Shown here: piece after piece, positions 5,525 through 8,787 of the stretch | Position numbering within the stretch: the stretch's first letter is position 1 | Layout of the letters: every line of letters starts with the position of its first letter | Origin: 2-02-FULL-66-22 sp964576535 | Lineage (GTDB): Bacteria; Methylomirabilota; Methylomirabilia; Methylomirabilales; 2-02-FULL-66-22 | Assembly: GCA_964576535.1 (NCBI GenBank) | Contig: CAZNWB010000125.1 | Location: 1-8,787, forward strand | Reading direction: 5' to 3' | DNA: 8,787 nucleotides | The notes under the pieces: generated by a model | What the model saw: only the letters and a program-made list of their open reading frames with translations | What the model was told of the DNA's origin: nothing | Database searches by the model: none | Program-made: the position numbers and the translations under genes

Positions 5525-6760
5525 ATGTCATTCCAGGTCATCATGCCGAAACTGAGCGACGCCATGGTCGAGGGCCGGGTCCTCCAGTGGCTGAAGAAAG
5601 AGGGGGACCGGGTCCAGGGCGGAGACGTCCTGGCCTCCATCGAGACGGACAAGGCCGAAATCGAGTTGGAGGCGTTCGGCGCCGGCGTCCTACGGAAGAT
5701 CCTGGTGGGCGACGGCCAGATGGTCCCGGTGGGCAAGCTCATCGCGGTCATCGCCGAACCGGATGAGGACATCTCCAACCTGCTGGCCGCGGCCCCGACC
5801 CCTCCGGTCGCCGGCGCTCCCGCGCCACCAAAGGTCGAAACCAAGGCCGCCGCCCTGGCGGCGCCGGCCGCCGTTCCGCCCGGGGCCCCTCCGGCCGAGG
5901 CGGGATGGGTCCCCGCCTCGCCCATCGCCCGACGGATGGCCCGCGAGGCCGGCATTGACCTGGCCCAGGTGAAGGGGAGCGGTCCGGGCGGCCGCATCCT
6001 GGAGCGTGACGTCGAGGCCCACCTGGCGGGCCAGGCCCAGCGCATGGCCGGCGCCGAGGTCCCGGTGGGCGAGCGGGAATTCGAGGACAAGGACCTCAGC
6101 ACCATGCGGAAGACCATTGCCGCCCGCATGGTCCAGAGCAAGTCCCCCATCCCCCACTTCACCGTGACCGTCGAGGCGGACATGGGGGCGGCATTGGAGA
6201 TGCGCAAGTCCCTCAACACCATCGAGGCCGACGCCGAGAAGCTGAGCATCAACGATATCATCCTCAAGGCCACGGCCCTCGCCCTGCAGCGCCATCCGGG
6301 AATCAACGCCAAGTATCACGATGGACGGGTCCGGCTGTACCGGCGCGTGCATATGGGAATTGCGGTGGCCATTGAAGACGGCCTGATCGTCCCGGTCATC
6401 CGCGACTGTGACCGGAAAAACCTGGGGGAGATCGCTAAGGAGGCCAGGGGCCTCATCGACCGCGCCCGGGCGCGGAAGCTCCGGCCCGAGGAGTACTCCG
6501 GCGGCACCTTTGCCATCTCCAACCTGGGGATGTTCGAGGTGGTGGAGTTCACGGCCATCATCGACCCCGCCCATGGCGCCATCCTGGCGGTGGGCGCCAT
6601 CCAGGAGAAGCCGGCGGTGATGAACGGGCAGGTCGCCGTGCGCCACCGGATGCGCCTGACCGGCTCCTTCGATCACCGCATCATCGACGGCGCCATGGGG
6701 GCCAAATTCCTCCAGGACCTGAAGAAGATCCTCGAGAACCCCGTGCAGCTGCTCCTCTGA
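5525..6760 (+). CDS. pdhC: Dihydrolipoamide acetyltransferase (pyruvate dehydrogenase E2)
   Basis: Core enzyme of the pyruvate dehydrogenase complex: its lipoyl arm takes the acetyl group from E1 and transfers it to CoA. Domains in the 411-residue protein: one lipoyl domain (about 1-78) with the attachment lysine K43 in ETDKAEIE (40-47); an Ala/Pro-rich flexible linker (about 86-126); a peripheral subunit-binding domain (about 129-167; ASPIARRMAREAGID, then GSGPGGRILERDVEAHL) that holds E1 and/or E3; a second short linker; and the acyltransferase domain (about 187-411) ending with the active-site DHRIIDGA (383-390), where H384 and D388 are catalytic. FAISNLGMFEV (329-339) and IIDPAHGAILAVG (345-357) are further E2 signatures. 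The start begins exactly at the lipoyl domain (MSFQVIMPKLSDAMVEG). No E3 gene follows; 606 bases without a recognised gene come next. The two E1 genes directly before it favour pyruvate over succinyl or branched-chain E2. Confidence 0.95.
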   Translation: MSFQVIMPKLSDAMVEGRVLQWLKKEGDRVQGGDVLASIETDKAEIELEAFGAGVLRKILVGDGQMVPVGKLIAVIAEPDEDISNLLAAAPTPPVAGAPAPPKVETKAAALAAPAAVPPGAPPAEAGWVPASPIARRMAREAGIDLAQVKGSGPGGRILERDVEAHLAGQAQRMAGAEVPVGEREFEDKDLSTMRKTIAARMVQSKSPIPHFTVTVEADMGAALEMRKSLNTIEADAEKLSINDIILKATALALQRHPGINAKYHDGRVRLYRRVHMGIAVAIEDGLIVPVIRDCDRKNLGEIAKEARGLIDRARARKLRPEEYSGGTFAISNLGMFEVVEFTAIIDPAHGAILAVGAIQEKPAVMNGQVAVRHRMRLTGSFDHRIIDGAMGAKFLQDLKKILENPVQLLL

Positions 6761-7366
6761 CGGAAGACGCGGCTCCGCCAGCGGCGCGCAGCCCGGCCAT
6801 CCACCGTCTCCGCCCGGCTGTTTCCGGAGCCGGCCCTCCTCGCCTCCCTGACCGCAATTCGGCGACGGGTCCACAGACGCGGGGAGCACCTCGCGGGCAT
6901 CTCGGAGAGCAGACTCCTGTATCGGGGAACGTCCTGTCGGTTCCGAGCTTGACCCCGATCCGAAACTCCGCCCCTCGGGTGGGCTCGGACCCGTGAGTGC
7001 CTCGACACGGCTCGGCACCATGAGCGAGTCGAATGGGCTGCCGAACGGATGCGGCCGCATGCCCTCGGTCCTTTTTCGGATCGGGGTTGACAATCCCGGA
7101 TCGGGGCGATAAGAAGGGGCCGGCACTTCGAGCTCCTTCACATGCCTCACCAGGGCCCCTTGGACGACGGCATCCTACAGGGTCCTGAGATTCTGGTCTC
7201 CGCAAGCTTCACCGGTGTCCGGCCGGGTCTGTCGCCAGATTCCTGTGCGCCACGAGCAACCGAACGGGCTCGCATCTTGTGACCCCGGGGAAAGGATACG
7301 GTCGGATGTCCGTGGGATCCCTCCCGAGTGGTAAAGTCACCAGAAGTGCATCCCGGAGGACATAGG
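6761..7366. other. 606-base region without a supported gene
   Basis: Neither strand has a reading frame with recognisable domains; the antisense frames here are Arg/Pro/Gly-rich products of high GC. Just after pdhC lies a possible stem CCGGCT (6814-6819) with AGCCGG (6828-6833), without a T-run. ATGCGGCCGCAT at 7049-7060 is a perfect 12-bp palindrome. A repeat cluster around a TTGACA box is listed separately. I see no tRNA, rRNA or insertion-sequence ends. It may hold a long leader for the downstream kinase gene or the decayed remains of a gene; neither can be shown here. Confidence 0.5.
7074..7115 (+). promoter_or_regulatory. Possible promoter with paired CGGATCGGGG boxes
   Basis: A perfect -35-like TTGACA (7087-7092) is followed after 17 bases by TAAGAA (7110-7115), a poor -10. 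CGGATCGGGG occurs at 7077-7086, abutting the -35, and again at 7097-7106 inside the spacer, exactly 20 bp apart (about two helical turns), as dimeric regulators often prefer. A third copy in the opposite direction lies at 6953-6962. If used, the leader before the kinase GTG would be about 245 bases. The repeats are seen; promoter use is inference. Confidence 0.3.
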
Positions 7367-8787
7367 GTGTCCAGGCGCCCGTCGAAGATCCTTTTGGCCG
7401 ATGATGATCCCGGGTATGCCGACGCCATGGAGCGGGCGCTACGTGGCGCAGGCTACCAGGTGCAGCGGGCCGCCGACGGCGTCGAGGTCCTCGAATGCCT
7501 GCGGAAGGAGGTTCCCGACGTCCTGGTCCTCGACCTCGTCCTCCCGAGGCTCGGCGGGGATGCCATCTTCTCCATGATCCGGCAGGACCCGAGCCTTCGT
7601 CACTTGCCCATCGTCATCCTGTCCGGGGTCCTGGCCGAGTGGGATTCTGCCGGCCCCCTCGCCGGGGAGACCCGAATCCCCAAGGGGCCGGTCAATGGAA
7701 CGGCCAAGCAGCTGCTGGCGGCCCTGGCACGCTTCGACCGTCCGAGTGCCAAGCGGGCGCGGCGTTCCACGCGCGTGCCGACTCCCCGGCGCCAGGTGAC
7801 GGAACTCCTCAGGACGGTGGCCCACCACGAGACGATTCTGGACGTCCTGGGCCTGGGCCTCGTGGAGGTGGACGGAGGGGGAAAGATCCTTCTGGCGAAT
7901 GTCGGGGCGGAGCGAATCCTGGGCGCCGATCGGTCGGTCCTGCTGGGGATCAACATCCTCGACCAGCTTCCAGGCGCCCGGCAGAGTCGCCTGCCGGGCA
8001 TGCTTACCGAAGCGCCAGGGACGGGACAATCCCAGCAGCCGTGTTACCTGAGCACGGCCGACCGGACGCTCAAGATCGAGGTGGTTCCGCTGGTGACGGA
8101 CTGGGGGGCGGGAACGCGCCTGCTGGTCCTGCAGGACCTCACGCTGGAGACTGCACTGGATCGCCGCAAGGCGGACCTTCTGGGGTACGCCTGTCATGAA
8201 CTGCGAGGCGCGCTGACCCCGATCTGGCTGTGCCTGAAGGAACTCATGTACCTCAGCGCGACGCTGGGGGGAGAGGGCGGGATCCCGGCCCGTGTCCAGC
8301 GCCTGGAGGACGAGATCCAGCGGTTGCTCGGGATGATCGAGGACCTGCGGGCGGTGGCGGGGAATGAGGCGCAGCTCTTTGACCTGCAGCTTTCCCCCCT
8401 GGACTTACGGGACGTCATTCGCCACGTGGTGAGCCTTCAGCAGGCCCAGGCCACCCCCAAGAAGATCCGCATCCGAACGAAGACGCCCTATAGCGTCCCC
8501 TCCGTCCTCGGGAACCGTAACAAGCTCTGCCAGGTCCTGCACAACCTCCTGGGCAACGCGATTCGATACTCACCCTCCGGGGGAGAGATCCAGGTCCAAC
8601 TCGAAGGGCGAGGCGGGGGTCTGGTCGTGAGCGTGGAGGACCAGGGTCCGGGAATCCCGGAGGAGAAGAAGGCGCACCTCTTCCAGACCTTCCACCTGGG
8701 CAGCGGATTACACAAGGACCACGGGGGATTGGGCCTGGCCATCTCCAAGGGCATCCTGGACTCGCATCATGGTCTGATCTGGGCCGA
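7367..8787 (+). CDS. Response regulator receiver-PAS-histidine kinase fusion, 3'-partial
   Basis: Probable cytoplasmic two-component signalling protein; the frame stays open to the window end after 473 residues, and only the last part of the ATPase domain is missing. The GTG at 7367 follows GGAGGA (7355-7360). Domains in order: receiver domain (about 6-122) with acidic pocket D12-D13, phosphoacceptor D56 (LVLDLVLP), S86 and K106; a basic linker (about 125-145); a PAS-like domain (about 152-260); a HisKA dimerisation domain with H-box CHELRGALTPI and H277 as phosphoacceptor; and a HATPase domain with N-box HNLLGNAIRYS (N397), G1 DQGPGI (425-430), F-box LFQTFH (438-443) and G2 GGLGLAIS (453-460). 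No membrane segment is seen, so any signal is internal or arrives by phosphotransfer to the receiver. The H-box departs from the usual HELRTPL: G281 stands at the H+4 position and alanine replaces the proline. The partner and target are unknown. Confidence 0.92.
   Translation, partial: MSRRPSKILLADDDPGYADAMERALRGAGYQVQRAADGVEVLECLRKEVPDVLVLDLVLPRLGGDAIFSMIRQDPSLRHLPIVILSGVLAEWDSAGPLAGETRIPKGPVNGTAKQLLAALARFDRPSAKRARRSTRVPTPRRQVTELLRTVAHHETILDVLGLGLVEVDGGGKILLANVGAERILGADRSVLLGINILDQLPGARQSRLPGMLTEAPGTGQSQQPCYLSTADRTLKIEVVPLVTDWGAGTRLLVLQDLTLETALDRRKADLLGYACHELRGALTPIWLCLKELMYLSATLGGEGGIPARVQRLEDEIQRLLGMIEDLRAVAGNEAQLFDLQLSPLDLRDVIRHVVSLQQAQATPKKIRIRTKTPYSVPSVLGNRNKLCQVLHNLLGNAIRYSPSGGEIQVQLEGRGGGLVVSVEDQGPGIPEEKKAHLFQTFHLGSGLHKDHGGLGLAISKGILDSHHGLIWA

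Noticed and set aside
6814..6833. Intrinsic terminator for pdhABC
   Set aside because: The stem has only 6 bp, an 8-base loop and no T-run, so it is not listed as a terminator.
6930..7060. Possible tRNA, from T-loop-like GGTTCCGAG and GAGTCGAATGG
   Set aside because: No cloverleaf arms, anticodon stem or acceptor pairing could be found at either place on either strand.
5690..7150. Long minus-strand frame of 486 codons across pdhC and the following spacer
   Set aside because: It is antisense to a clear E2 gene, has no recognisable domain, and fits the stop-poor antisense frames expected at high GC.
7147..7428. Minus-strand frame of 93 codons before the kinase gene
   Set aside because: It overlaps the receiver-domain start and its ribosome site, and has no recognisable motif.

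Overview
The window is GC-rich bacterial DNA with every recognisable gene on the + strand. The organism cannot be named from this sequence. High GC, a TupBC-type tungstate importer, a classical E1-alpha/E1-beta/E2 pyruvate dehydrogenase, and heptanucleotide repeats in the spacers would suit a deep-branching environmental lineage such as Methylomirabilota/NC10 or a relative, but that is a weak guess.

Layout: (1) 1-1733, the end of an ABC importer operon: a permease cut by the window start and an ATPase with a C-terminal TOBE region, overlapping by 4 bases; both look like TupB and TupC (tungstate). The binding protein TupA is presumably upstream, outside the window. (2) 1734-1877, a spacer with a small hairpin and a weak promoter candidate. 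(3) 1878-2978, an Mrp/ApbC-type Fe-S cluster carrier ATPase with an N-terminal MIP18/DUF59 domain. (4) 2979-3249, a spacer with a striking 70-bp heptamer array and then a good sigma-70-type promoter. (5) 3250-6760, pdhA-pdhB-pdhC, encoding E1-alpha, E1-beta and lipoyl E2. No E3 (lpd) gene follows. (6) 6761-7366, about 600 bases with no gene I can support, holding an inverted/direct repeat cluster around a TTGACA box. (7) 7367-8787, a response regulator-PAS-histidine kinase fusion cut by the window end.

How the genes work together: PdhA and PdhB form the thiamine-diphosphate E1 that decarboxylates pyruvate and acetylates the lipoyl arm of PdhC, which passes the acetyl group to CoA. E3 must come from elsewhere. 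Mrp may help Fe-S enzymes, possibly including lipoyl synthase, but only adjacency hints at this.

The most unusual feature is non-coding. All three spacers around the pdh genes (before pdhA, between pdhA and pdhB, between pdhB and pdhC) hold imperfect palindromes built from 7-bp units. The unit sequence differs at each site (GATTNNN/AATC; GGGG/CCCC-rich; CCGACAA/TTGTCGG), but the 7-bp period and dyad design are shared. A separate perfect 10-bp hairpin covers the pdhB stop codon.
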